Assembly (NCBI GenBank): GCA_948567375.1 | Contig: OX419756.1 | Location: forward strand, 60,464,333-60,528,332 | Direction: 5' to 3' | DNA length: 64,000 nt | Source: Lunularia cruciata | Lineage: Eukaryota > Streptophyta > Marchantiopsida > Lunulariales > Lunulariaceae | Shown here: positions 1 to 13,358 of the stretch, piece after piece | Layout of the letters: each line of letters starts with the position of its first letter | Numbering within the stretch: position 1 is the stretch's first letter | Made by a program: the position numbers and the translations under genes | The notes under the pieces: model-generated | Seen by the model: the letters and a program-made list of their open reading frames with translations, nothing else | Database searches by the model: none | Told to the model about the DNA's origin: nothing

Positions 1-899
1 CTAAGATCACCTTTAAGAAAATGGCTTAGAGAAGAGAGTGGTCCAGATGGTGAAGAGAGGATTACATAAGTACGGTTTGTAGAGAGATTACATGGGAGAT
101 TAGGATCTCCACTTACCTTGGTTGGCCATGGGCTATTGGTTTAGTTGATAAACCTCCTTGGCATCCTACCTCCTTTACTTTTTACTTTATAGATGAGATC
201 TAGATTTTTACCAATAACCATTCATTATGAGGAGTGGTAGTTTTTGATCTAGAGGATCTAAACATATAGGTGAGTGCATGTTCTCAATGGGTAAAGAGTG
301 ATACTGATAGCTGTTGAGAACTTAGTGATTTCCTAGCATAAGGATAGCTTATGCTATGCTACTATTAAGGAAGTGGTTATAGACCCTTGATCCATTGATT
401 TCATCCAAGTGATTATGTATATCTATAATAGATTACAAGCAACACTTGATGTGACTACAAGCCCCACTATCTTGAGAGTGCACGAGGTTTTGCTTTCCCT
501 TTCCAAAGTCCTCATGTTAGAAGGACATGATGGTGTTATTGGAAGGATTATATGCACAATTATACACCATGCCACCTCCCAAACATTGATAGCACTATGG
601 ACCCAAGCATAGCACTTGTACATGCAAACTTGTAATGTATATTATGTGGCTCTTTTGGTGGAGAGCATATTATGTTGGTGTGTGATCACTGTTTGAGAGA
701 ATGACATATGACATGTTTGACTACTCCCCTCATGGTGGTTCCTCAAGTCAATACTTATGTCCTCAATGTACTTGACTTATAGCTAGTTCACTCTTTATGC
801 AATATAGAATGCAGACAAGTGACTAACAATGGAGGGTTGATAGCACCCAACCTCTTGATCTTTGCCCACCATATGGCATATCATATACTTGGAGTAGAT

Positions 900-1560
900 G
901 GCTATTTGTAGTTAGAGTGGCCTAACTGCCATCTAGGGGGCATTGCACCTTGATCAAGTGCCTTAGTTGAACAAAATGCATGGGTAATAAACACATAACC
1001 TTGGTAGTTTTTGGTGATTGTCATTCTTCTTATGTAATGTTGAATTGTCTTGATTTTGTGCAATTTGAATAAAGTTGGCAGCCCTTTTAATCCTTGCACA
1101 ATAAGAGGTCCAATGGCCAAACTATTTACACCTTGGGCACTAGATTAGGAGCTTCTTTGACTTGTTTGAACATTTGAATTCACATTCACTTTGTCCTTCT
1201 AGTTTATTGCTTTCAAACCATGTGTTGATCTCTGTGTTTTGACAGCCTTGCTTCCCAATCCACAAGGCATGGGGCTCAGACAAGAAGCCTCTCATGCATA
1301 TCTCTTCTTGCAAGAAGATATTGATGATAGTCTACAATGTGGTTTGTTAGGACTAAAGGAGTTTCTATTACTATGTCAAATTTACAACATGTTCTATTGG
1401 ACTAAATTTTATTACTATGTAAAATTGGAGAGGGATTGACCTCATCAAAGCTATGACCTCCTCCTCATATGATATTGTCATCCTTGCAAGTTTCATTTGT
1501 TGCACTAGATTTTTTAATGAGTGCAAATGTTGGGTAATTGTTTTGCCTACTTTCATTTTT
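900..1560 (-). mobile_element. Ty1/copia gag-region remnant (fossil)
   Basis: Read on the minus strand, about 1370-1556 resembles the plant copia Gag (UBN2-type) pattern, with a 'LVQQMKLA...I' helix followed by 'ALMRSIP'. About 1100-1140 keeps the spacing of a CCHC zinc knuckle (C-x2-C-x4-H-x4-C). The piece is short and clearly broken in several places; no LTRs are visible next to it. It points the opposite way to the copia pol remnant at 2.5-4.1 kb, so the two are either separate insertions or parts of an inverted old element. Confidence 0.5.
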
Positions 1561-2459
1561 AGTGTGAAATTTATCTTTGAGAAACATCTTTGTTACTATG
1601 TTTGTGGCCTAGACTCTTTTGCTGTGCATCATGTGTTTTGGAAAGAGGACATATGTGGGAGTAAATCCCTTTGTCACACACATCAAACAAGGTAGAGCAT
1701 GCTTGTTGATCTTGTTCAACCCATGTGTTTATGTTAATTAGGTTGATGATAAGAGTGCCAAAGAGAGCAAGCTTTGCACTTGTTCCATCAATGATTATCC
1801 ATAGTTTTTCTATTTAATTTGTGTGAACCAATTTTTGTAGTATTATCTATTGAATTTTGGCCAAGATTGCATATCTATATAGTTGGACATTTTCCTTATG
1901 AAAAATATTACTTGCTTGTGTGCAAGTGTAAATAATTACACCTTCCTAGTGAGTTATAAAATGTTTTTGTTTCTTCTTGCTATATTGCATTGTGTTTGTT
2001 GTGCATGTAAAGGATGTACAATTTCATGGGCATGAAAACTAGTGTGGATGGATGATCTAAGATTTCTGGCCTAGGCCCAAGGCCAATTTTTAAGATAATA
2101 GTGTTGTGTTTAAGGCTCTCCATCTATTGTACTCTAGATGCTATCCTAGTCTAATTTTACTCTAATATCATGTGAGAATTAAGGGAAAGTGAAAGAGCTC
2201 ACAAATGTAACAAAACTTGCCACAACTAGAGGTGAAATTATGAGACCCCCGTGGGATCACATATAATATATAAATAGCTTGGGGCTACGCCTTGGGAAAG
2301 GGCACTAGTTTTAAATAAAATCCATGAAGAGGCACTATAGTAATTTCTGGTTTAGATACTTGGAAGTGTGAGTTAAGCAATTTCCAACAATCCACTTGCT
2401 AAGGAAGTTCAAGCTAACATCATAGCTACTCTTTTACCACCTACTCATTGCTCTACTTG

Positions 2460-4130
2460 GTTCAAAAATGGAGTCCCTCCCACCCAATTGTGAGAGGGGC
2501 AATCACTTATTAGTGAAACTACTTCATATACTCCTTTATAACTATTTTGCATCTCACTACAACCATTCCTTGAAAGAAGTCTCCAACAATCACAAGGAAG
2601 TCCTCTCAGATCCAAACTCAACACAATGGCTTGAAGTTAAGCAACAAGAATTAGGCCAACTATCCAAGCTCTAGGTTGCTTGACTGTTCTACTTCCTCAT
2701 GGAGCGTGACTAGTCTAGTCCCTTCCAAGTGGGTCTATGACATCAAAAAAAATAGCAACTTTAGGCTCATTGTTGCTTGTGGGGAACAAAAAATTCCTTG
2801 GACTTGACTACTGAGACACATTTGTAATGTTGTTCACTAGAGACTCTCCAAGTCATTATTGCTCTCATTACTACACTCAATTTAGAAGCACATGTGTTGA
2901 TGTTATGGTTGCCTTCTTGCATTACCTTATGGATGGTAAAATCCACTATATCTCCATCTGCCCTAGGAATATGAGACTTATGAGAAAAATGGCCAATTGC
3001 CTGTCTAGCTTTTACTCAAAGCACTTTATGGCCTAAAGTAGGCCAACCATTTGTAGTATATCACTCTTACTACCTATCTCCTATCACATGGCTTGAAACC
3101 TCTCCCTTCTAATTTGTGAATTTTATGAAATAACCAAGGTGATTTCTTAGTACTCTAGGTGGATGATATAAAATTATTTCCAACACACTCAAAGTTGTCA
3201 ATCACATTAAAAGTACCATTATCAACCAATTTGAGATTAGAGATTTAGGCAAGCTGATTGACTACTTGGGATTGAACATTACCAAAGACTGGTCCAAAAA
3301 AACTCTTTGTCTCACTCAACATTCTTATATCAAGAAGATCTTAAAATATTTCATATGAAAGACATCGTGTCGGTGCCTACTCCAACTACTGATTGCTAGA
3401 CACTCCTCCCAAATCAAGCTAAGCTATTGCTAATATTGATCAAGTGTATTTATTTCAAGCCATGATGGGGTCAATGCTTTATGCTACCATAGGTTCATAT
3501 CTTGACATTGCAGAAAGGTGTACACATCTTGGACACAATGTGCCAACAATCCATCCAATGAGCATGATAGTGGTATTTGGCATTCTCAAATATCTTATTG
3601 GCACAATCTTCATGGGCTTATGTTTTTACACTTCAACAATTGAAGTCCTAGAGGTCCACTCCCTTAGATTCACTAGTTATTCTGATGCATCTTATGCAAA
3701 CAATATCCATGATTGCAAATCTACCAATGGGTATATTTTTAAGCTTGCAAATGCTTCTATCTCTTGGAAAAGCCAAAAAAACCTATAATTATAACATCTT
3801 CAATTGAGAGTGAGTATGTTGCTACTCTATTGCTACCAAAAAAAGCATTATGGTTACATTGGTTACTTCTTGATCTACACTACAAATTCCTTTATGCATA
3901 GAAGGTAGTTATATATGGAGACAACAAACAAGCAGTAGTTCTCACTTTCAATCCGGCTTAGCATTTCAAAACTAAGCACATTGATGTTCCATATCCTTTT
4001 GTCCAAGAACAAGTTGCTATTGGCATTGCATTTGTCACCTACCTTCAAACTCAAGATTTGCCAACATATGGTTTCACCAAACAACTCCTTGCATTTCCTT
4101 CCAACACTTCATTGAGATATTTGGTCTTTG
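2460..4130 (+). mobile_element. Ty1/copia pol remnant: reverse transcriptase and RNase H (fossil)
   Basis: In order on the plus strand there are traces of the copia RT start ('NSTQWLEVKQQELGQL', then 'PSKWVYDIKK'), the core region near 2.9-3.2 kb, 'YLGLNITKDW...LCLTQHSYIKKIL' near 3.3 kb, the 'MMGSMLYATIGSYLDIA' block, 'YSDASYANN...CKSTNGYIF' and 'ISWKSQK' of RNase H, and an 'ESEYVA...ALWLHWLL' plus 'KTKHIDVPY' tail. The element is heavily worn, with many breaks and no recognisable LTR pair, so it is old. The block order and motifs make the family assignment firm. Confidence 0.85.
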
Positions 4131-4912
4131 TCTGCTACCCACAACCACAAATACACCAAAACTTGGTGAGGTGTCATTGAGCACGACTACTCTATCAACT
4201 TTTTGGCTCTATCAACTCAAGGAGTGGATAAAGATGAACATTCCTTGAATAGCTCAATGGTCAGATTTTTGTAAAGGTGAATAGATAGATAGATGCAGAT
4301 TCAATGTGTAACATTAGTTAGCAAATTAATTGCTAGTGCCAAGCTATTGAATGTTAAGGCAACTAGGATAAAAAGAACATTGAAGCATCACTAGCAACTT
4401 AGACCCAACTGCAAGTGCACCAGAGTGGTACTCTATGGGCCAAAAGCCAATCATCAATTGATGGAAACATTAAACATTTGTTCTTTCCAAGAATCACGTC
4501 CTACTTTTGGGTGTGCATGTATTCACAATAGTTGTATGAAGTAGAGAGGGACTTAATATTACCTCAAAGCTTGACATGGGCCAACATTGCAACTGCTTTT
4601 TTAGAATGCAGTTTATACAATAACCTCAAAGTTGATGTGGATGAACTTGGTGATTGCTTGAATTAGCTATTGGCTTTATGTTGATAGATTTGGGATGAAT
4701 GCAACACTACTATGGACTTTTTGCACAAGGCAAGAATGCTTCAACCATGTCATATATGTAAATTAGATTTGGATGAACTTTCTTTGAACCAAGATGATCC
4801 ATGTTGAGATTGACTATTTGTAACAATAAAGATTTATAAATACAAATTTAATCATCAAATAAATTAGTATCAATGGGTTAAATCCATGTCTTGGCTATAA
4901 TTTTTCATGGAA

Positions 4913-4967
<55 letters not shown>

Positions 4968-5455
4968 CACTAAAATTTACTTTTTCTAGTTGAATGTACA
5001 CTTTGGTAACAACTTTGATATATAATTAATATTTATCATCAGGGATTTCTTTTGAAATGCAATCTTCATCTTACAATTCTTTCTTTTAATGTTTATTTAT
5101 TTGTTCAAAGTCATTTATTTTCTTATATTTAGATGACATAGTTTTTTAAGTCTTTAAAAGACTCTTAAAGTGATTAAGATTGAACCATAACACCATAATT
5201 TATTAATGTCTCAAGATTATATAACGTAGTCATATCTTGGTTTATAATAAGCTTTCATTGAAATTTCTAAATTTGAACTGATATGTTACTTCTTTGATTG
5301 TACTCTAATCTATCTCTCACTATCCTTACCATTTGTAGTTTATTGAAACATAGAAGATTTATTATTTTCAAGAATAACATCATTGTAAGATTGTAAGATT
5401 CACATGGTTATAATGTCATTTAATTGCCCTTTGAAAGATAAACCTCCTTGCTTTT
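4131..5455. other. AT-rich intergenic DNA with no gene seen
   Basis: Worn, AT-rich sequence after the copia remnant. It holds the TA run listed separately. I see no supported coding region; short open stretches lack any family signature. Confidence 0.6.
4915..4966. repeat. (TA)26 dinucleotide microsatellite
   Basis: An uninterrupted run of TA dinucleotides, 52 bp long. Runs of this kind can form cruciforms and are often length-variable. Confidence 0.97.
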
Positions 5456-6180
5456 TGTAATACTCCGAGGACAAGAGAAGAGAGAAAACACAGATTATAC
5501 ACTCAAACATTCGATGCCCCAAGGGAGCACCTTCTCTTTATTATATAGACAAAGAGGATCTCCTCCAAGGAAGCTCCACCATAGGATTAGGGACACAGAT
5601 AGGTGACATGTCAGCAATCTCCACCCTTGGATGACTTACTTGGATTGGTGACCTATCTGGTTGGTCAAACAAGCTTTGACCGGAGGGAATCTTTTAGGGA
5701 ATCTTCTTGTAGGAATCTCGGAATCACGTGAGTAAGGTACCGTTGGAAAGCTCTCGACGAGACAAAGCAGGGGGGGAGGGAAAGGCCAGCCTTTCCTCCA
5801 TTGGGGGGGGGATTTGTACTTTTTCAAGGCCTAATTCATCCGTTTAGGCCTCCGAAATTGCCTTCAAAGATTTCAGGCATATTTTGGTCCATACTCTATT
5901 AGTAGAAGTCCCCTTTTGGTGATACCTCTTTCTGATCTGTTTATTCTATCATGTGTAACATCCTTCCAGATGTTACCAAACCAATTCTCACCTTTAAATC
6001 ATATGTCTAGCTATTGGTTCTAAGGTTCTCTAGTCTATTTCAATTTCTGCCCTATTTGTAGAAGTATTCTTTTGGTGATACTGATATCTGATCTAATTTG
6101 ACTATCATGTATAACATCATTCTAGAAGTTACCAAACCGAATTTCACATCTAGATCATATGGCTAACCCTTGGTATTACA
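5456..6180 (-). mobile_element. Solo LTR of the Ty3/gypsy family found whole at 49-56 kb
   Basis: The 725-bp unit begins TGTAATAC and ends GTATTACA, the same inverted ends as the two LTRs of the full element. It is flanked by a perfect 5-bp target duplication, CTTTT at 5451-5455 and 6181-6185. No internal element sequence is present, so this is a solo LTR, presumably left by LTR-LTR recombination. The strand follows the coding direction of the full element, which has its LTRs in this same written orientation. Confidence 0.95.
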
Positions 6181-9100
6181 CTTTTGGATCTACTTTAGAT
6201 CTTTGGTTATTTTGTGCATAAATGTAAGCAACTAACTTCTAAAAGGTAAATTGGAACCTTATTACTCCATGCCTCTTTCATCAATTTGCAATTAAGTATC
6301 ATAAATGATGATAAGGTCACCAAAAATACATAAAATTCATTATTTTTTCATATAAATTTTTTTTATAGTTTGAAGGTATTTAACATTCTCTTTTCTCTTT
6401 GAAAGAATGATTCATTCATATTTTAGCTATGTTATTTGATAATAATATCTTGTTTGATAGGTTCTTTATGGTAGTTTTCTCTATCATGAAGGAGGAAACT
6501 ACTTCCAATAAGTATGTCATTTACTTTTCTAAAGCGGTTTGACTCACAAGAAAGTTTTCTATCATTATACAACTAAAACACCTTCAACTTCACACTAATA
6601 TTATTTTTTTCATCAATCTCAATCTCATTTTTTTTCAAATTATAATTTATTTTTTTTGCTTTTACAAGTTTGAATTTTTCTGTTATTTTGGATTTGCAAA
6701 AATCTAAAGAATTTTTCAGTGAAGGAAAATACCTTATTGTGGACAATCACAATTCACTTTGCAATCTTGCTTATTTCTTCTTGGCTATTTGGCCAAAACT
6801 CTGGACACTAGCTTATATATTGTTATCTTCAAAAACCCCCTCAAAACTATGCATATTAAAATAGATAAAGCTTCATATTTTAATAAGATGAATTTAGATA
6901 AACGAACATCTTACACAATATAACACCTTAATCTACATAATCCAATATACTTTTGATACAATGAACAACATATTTGCATTTCAGATTATTTTTTTGATAG
7001 GTACATTTCATCAAACTCATACTTGTATTAATAAATATTATTTATTCATGTTTCCTTACTTTTATGATTTTTTTCTCATATGACTCAATCTTTGAGTGGT
7101 ATAGTTGCATGAAATCTCTACAATTACAATTATTTTAGTTATTGTAATTGCTCCACTTTCAACAATATCTTTATAAGCTCATAAAATATTGATTCTCTTT
7201 CCTTTGATCAAAATCATTATTCTTTGATTACCTTAAAACTCCGCCTTCAGTAATGCATCTATATTTGTTATTATCCAAATTTCCAAGAAAAACAAAGTTC
7301 TTCTTGAGGTCTCACAAACTATCACATCAAACACCCTGATCCAAATAGTTACAAAAGGATAAGGTATATTGTAACAATCAAGACAAAACCTCCATTGAAA
7401 TTTTACTTGTTTGAAACTATTCTCTATAGTTGTAAAAATGAGAAGATCACCCAAAATCACAAATCCAAGAATCACTGAATTTCCAAATTGGTGATGATAG
7501 TAAAAACCTCAACCAAAAGGTTGTCTTGATCATTAACTCTTACTTGGTCCAATGAAGAAAGTGCTCTTTCATGCATCTTCTCATGCATATTCTTTTGTCA
7601 TTTTTTTTGTTTGCAATTATACCTGAAGTGCTGAATGTTCTAAAAGTAGTAGCACTTGCTCCATTCTGTGTAAGAACTCTAATCTTCTCATAATCTTGAT
7701 TTTGTTATGATCTTTATTTATCATTCTACCTTTCATTATTAAAGCTTATGAGTTCTTCTATTTATAATTAGATAAATTTTTGAACTTGAGTTTGATAATG
7801 ATGTTAATGTGAACTCAATCTCTAAGGTGAGTTAACAGTATATTGATGTATAGACTAAATAATTGTAAGTATAAGGCAAAGAAGTTAGATAATCTTCTAG
7901 TATTCTTCTATACTATGTTCTATCTTGATTTCTATGTTATATAATAACAATGTATCGTAATGATTTTACAAAATCACATTTTGATACAAATTATTGACAA
8001 TTGATGCTCATAAATCATTCAATCAAGATGAACAAAAGAGAACTCTTTACTTTCTAAATATCTTTGATTATGAAAAGCTCACAAGATGATTCATATCCAA
8101 ATTATTCTATTTAGAATCACATATATAATTATATTTGATTATGAGAAGTGTGATGATATAATTATGATACTACACATTAACTCTCTTCTTCTCTTTCTCT
8201 TCTCCTTAATCATAATCACAAAGAGAATTAGATGTTATTATAGTATATAAATTATAAATCCAAATAATTAAGTTCTGATCTAAGTGGAGAAAGGAAGTCT
8301 TATATTAAATATATAAGAAGATGCAATATATAAAATAAGCTCTATAATAATATTAAATAATATTATAGAAAGTATCTATTGTTAGATGTGCAATGTGTTA
8401 AAGTCAAAGCCTTAACTAAGTCATGATGAGTCTTGAAGTAGTCTAGTTTGAGTACTTATCCTTGTGTAATACTCACTAAGCTCAATTTTTCATTTTCAAG
8501 AACAATGGAGTTTTAACTTATGTTATGTTCAAATCTATACTACTTTATTGTAGTGGAAAAAAGTACTAAATATCCATGATAACAACTAGTAGATAATTAC
8601 AATTAACTCCTTGTCTTAGATAAATAGATAAATCAATAGACAAACAAGCTCAATATACTCTTCTTCCACATTAATATTCTCATCATGCAAAAAATTAGAC
8701 TCCTTAGTGCTTCTACTCATTATTGGTCAATGTAAAATAGGATTCATACCAAGAAAAGAAAAGGATTCTTGTAGGTGTTATAATTGAAGTATAGATTATC
8801 AAAATAAGCAATATTCCTTGAATATTAAAAAGTATTGTCAATACATTGTTTTAAAACCTTTTTAGGAATGCTTCTTTTTGGTCTTTGCACAATCCAATTG
8901 AGACTATATCAATCAAATAACATTAATGTAAAAATTATCTAAATAGGACCATAGCAATCAAATAAGCAGAAATTTGTATTATATGGAGTAGATTATTGCA
9001 GAGACTTCTTGCTGAAGAGAATAAAACAAACCTAAGTAAGAAGTTTTCAATATTAAAAAAAATATCATTGATCTTCAATCTGTTTTGTTTTACATTAAAT

Positions 9101-9888
9101 AAAATATTTAAAATAATGGAGTAATGTGCAAAGGTAATCAGCAATCAAAGGATCATCTTCAAATTATATTATATAGAAATACGACATAGAATATCTTCTA
9201 CATATTGTCAATTTATGTTCTTATTTTCCTTGATAGATAATTCATTTTCTTGTTTTCCTTCATAGATCAGCACTTACATTGATTATTTTTTATTTTTTGT
9301 CTATTTATATTCTACCATAAAGGGAAAATGTAGAAAAATAATATATATATATAATGAAATAATAATATCTCAAAGATATTTTAAAAAGTGAATTAAATTA
9401 AATTACCCAAATATTCCCAAATACATATAAGTTTCATCTTTGTCTGTTGCAATTGCAATTCCTTTAAGGTATAATGTTCAATGACTAAAAATCAAAAGTC
9501 TGCAAACTTTGAAAGGACAATTTTTTCTGTGTTACTTATAGTTGTGTAGTTTGTGATAAATATCTTGTTTCAATTTCTTCAACATAATCAAACTATTTGA
9601 TGTATCATATTTTTTTCTTTATGTCGTTGCTTGAAGACACAAATTGCTTTTGAATCCAAAGATTAGGTAATTTCTCCTGAAGTTTGGTCCAATAACAAAA
9701 ATGTTGTTTTTTTGGTGCTTCATTATGGATTGGATTAGTTTTTTTAGTAAGTATTCTTAATTCATTACAGTGAATGATGGTAAGATTATAATATTGGCTT
9801 TTCGTTAGTTTCAGATGTTTAACCAATGCATACCTTGATTTGTTCATTCTTATATATGATTGGAAAGCATCATACATTAGTAACCTAA
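6181..9888. other. Very AT-rich intergenic DNA, nothing supported
   Basis: About 3.7 kb of strongly AT-rich sequence with scattered stops in all frames. The longest open stretches are around 60-107 codons, low in complexity, and match no family I recognise. No RNA gene signature or repeat structure stands out. Confidence 0.6.
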
Positions 9889-10469
9889 TGTAATGTTCAG
9901 AGGATAGGAGAATCCCCAAGAGCAACACAAGGCTTTATCCCTCAAAACTCCAATGCCCCAAAGAAGCACCTTTTTATTATATTGCAAAGAGGATTTATTC
10001 ACAAGGAACTCCACTTTTGGATTAGATACATGGATTGGTGACATGTCAATGAGCTTCACCCTTAGATTAGTTACATGGATTGGTGACATGTTGATCCTTG
10101 TCTTATTTGGTTGGTCAAACAAGTTTGACTAAAAGGAATCTTTGAGGAATCTTCTAATAAGAAGCTCAGAATAGCATAGATGAGTTACTGTTGGAAAGTT
10201 TTTGACGAGAGAATTAGAAAGAGTAAGATATTGCTCTTTTTATTTACCAAAGGAGGAGCAAAAATCTTTATTTTTTGAGGTCTAATTTATCTATTTAGGT
10301 CTCCAAAATTGAAGTTTTCAAGATGTTTTTGGCCTCTACCCTATTAGTGTAAATGCTCCTTTAGTGACACCTCTATCTGATATACTTAAACCATTATATA
10401 TAACATATATCCAAATATTACCAAACCAATTTCCACCTCTAGATAATATATCGAGCTAATGATATTACA
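9889..10469 (-). mobile_element. Diverged solo LTR, relative of the same gypsy family
   Basis: The unit starts TGTAAT and ends TATTACA. It keeps recognisable blocks of the family ('CAATGCCCCAAAGAAGCACC', the 'GGTGACATGT' stretch, 'TTACCAAACCAATT'), but it is about 140 bp shorter and much more diverged. A perfect 5-bp target duplication, CCTAA, flanks it (9884-9888 and 10470-10474). It is therefore an older or sister-subfamily insertion whose boundaries are still exact. Confidence 0.88.
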
Positions 10470-13358
10470 CCTAATCAAGCAATATCTTTAATATCAATAT
10501 CAAGCAATACCTACAAAATCTTCTAATCTCCTTTTTTTAATCTCTAAATTCATCACCAAAAAATTATATAATACAATAAGAAAATGACATACAAATAAAC
10601 TGATCATCCATGTCTATGAATTCACCTATGGAAGGGATAACTCCCTTCTAAAGATAGTAAAATGCCTAGAAATCATAGGAAAACACTAAAATGATGCATG
10701 TACTTTATAAGTTCACCAACATCTTTATGTGGTAGAAATAATGGTATAAGCTTTTGTGCTACTAAACTTCCGATGAAGTTTCTAAGTCTGCTTTCATTAA
10801 TTTCTATTATAATTAGAAGCAATCTTTCTCATTATCATATAATTCATACCTGACTAAGAGTAATATTCTCATTTGCACAATCATATCAACCATTGGTTTC
10901 GTTGCAAGGGTCTTATAAGGTCATGGTCAATTTAGAACAGACTTCGTTTTTGTCAAAATTAATCATATCACGGAGATCATAATCACCCTCTCCTAATGAA
11001 TTTATTTCTTACTATATTTAATTCGCTACTTTCTGTCCCACCATTGCTTATGTTGCAAAGGTCTTAGAAGGACATGTTCACTTAAAACATTTTTTTGTTT
11101 TTGTGAAAATTAAGCATATCCCGTAGGTCATAATCACCTTCACCTTAGGAACTTATTGGTTACCACAATTGGTTCTTTAGTCTCCTTATTCTCCATAAAC
11201 AGCAAATATTTCAATTTGGTACGTTTTCTTAAAATATTAGAGCAAACTAGGTGAAATTGAAAGTCCAAATCTCTAGTATCTAATCTTACCATTAAGGCTT
11301 CCTCTTTCTCCTTTATATAAAGTCATTGAAAAAAAAGCAATCTGTACTTAGTTTGACATAGAACCATAAGTACCTTCTAGGTTTACAATTACTTGATCAC
11401 ATCAAACCCATAAATCAAAGAAAGCATGAATATGATACATAAACTTGATTAGCGTAAAGGAGTCTAGTGTTTTTAATCCAGCCTTCGGATTTTTTTTTGA
11501 GAAGCATAGATTGATACAAGCTCTTCTTTTAGTTTAAAGATCCTATAAAATCATTGCACTTTTTGTATGGTTTTACAGTTATTTTTCCTCTAGAATCACG
11601 AAGTGCGGCACTAGATTTAACCTTCTTTGCGGTTGAACTATAAGCAGCTTCTATAGAAGTGTTAGAGCATTCTCCCATAGAGTAAATTTGGAGGTTTCCA
11701 TAGAAAATATCATTTTCTCAATATTCTGTATTAGTTCGGTAGTGCTCCTAAAGGAACTTTTCATGTGAAATCTTAGGAAGAGAATTATCTACGGTTTATC
11801 ATTCTCCCATGAAGCGTTGGGGTTCCAAAAGCCCTTTTTTCTTAAAGTATTTTATTTTGAACTTTTTAGGATTTCAATGGCGAGTATCTCTCCAATTTGC
11901 TGGTGATAAATTTATTGCGATTACATATGTATATGCGGGACATCATCCTAAAAATAGAATATTTTCAAAATTTTAATAATCATTATAAAAAGCTCTTAAA
12001 CTCAAAATATATATGTGCCAAATTTTATGTCTTATTCTTAAAATTAGACAATCTCTTAACAAAAATTCATGGCCATAGATTCCGGTTCACATAAAATCGA
12101 GGTTTAAATATGGCATATCATCACACTTATGCTTCTTAACTATTACTACAACAGAACTGTTCAAATAATGTTAAGATAAACAATTCATATAAATCATTGC
12201 TAAATCTTCAGGATACTACTTGGAACTTGCCTATCTTTGAGTGGTTCGGTTATCTTTACATGATCCCTTCCTAAAAACATATACCCAAATTATAAGCTTA
12301 TTCACTAGGCATTTGTAGTCATGTAGTAAAACCAAAGACCTATCCACTCCTTTCACATTCTCTTTATTTCACATGGCCCTAATGTCGCCTTTACAAAGGA
12401 AATGACTTCACACCCCGAATTACAATAGGTAAAAACTTACAACAAAGATACATTATGCCAACAAAGTCTCTTACTGTAGATATACAATAGCTACATTATC
12501 CACCATTTAAAACTAAAATTAAAATATCTTTTAATATACTTAATATTATAAATAAATATCAATGTAACAGAGTTCGATCTATCGTTAACCCATAAAATAC
12601 TGAGAGTACTAGCAATATCTCAATGATTTACCATGTGAGCGAAATGTAAGTGTTGAAGAGCAAATGGGAGGAAAAGGAAAATGTTAATACAGGCGTACTA
12701 GCAATATCTATTATTCCTTTTCACTAAGTAGTTCACTGAAATAGTTGAAGAGAAAAGGAAGAGAAGTGGATAAGGGGCAGGGCACGGATCGATGGGAAGC
12801 GTCTTGTCGTGACGTTGAATCGGAGGGGAGTGTTGTGGATTGAGATAATGTCGTCTTGCTTCAAATGGAGTGGACCGCACCTTTCGATCTAAAAGTCGGG
12901 CACTCCTGGCTCCGGTTTCACCAATCATCGTGGCGCAAGCGAGTTCGTGAACTCCTAGTTTTCCTCCGCCACTTGATGGTCCCCTCCCCGTTCGTTCTTT
13001 CCCTTATCTGTGTGGGGTTTCTCGGCGCATCTTCGGAACTTTTGCATTCCTCGGTTTTCTGGTTTGTCCGGATTTCGGGATTCTCAGCAGCAGTTTGAGA
13101 TATTGCCAGTTGGGTTTTGCTTTGTTTGCCGTCTGATAAGTGGGAAGAAGACGGTCGCAGAAGGTCGGGCACCGGGATTGAGTTTGTGGGGATTGGAACC
13201 TGTTCTACCCCGAGCTCCTCTCGAAGTAAATGTGAAGGGCATGAAGGCCTTGTTGCTGTGATGTTGGAACTGGAGTTGGACTTAAAAGCAGGGGAATTGA
13301 GGACGCCGGGGTCTCGGTTTGATCTTGTCGAAGAAAGCAGTCAATTCGATCTGGAGAC
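10470..13358. other. AT-rich intergenic DNA, then probable promoter and 5' leader of the TPR gene
   Basis: 10.5-12.7 kb is AT-rich and holds no supported gene; a diverged tandem duplication inside it is listed separately. From about 12.75 kb the base composition rises sharply in GC. The stretch up to 13358 is best read as promoter and 5' leader of the downstream TPR gene. Open frames here on both strands look like composition effects. Confidence 0.5.
10890..11175. repeat. Diverged tandem duplication, period about 151 bp
   Basis: Two adjacent units share a run of matching words: 'CCATTG', 'GTTGCAA.GGTCTTA.AAGG', 'TTTTTGT.AAAATTAA.CATATC' and 'TCATAATCACC'. The first begins near 10890 and the second near 11042. 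They are clearly diverged, so the duplication is old. No coding meaning is visible. Confidence 0.6.
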
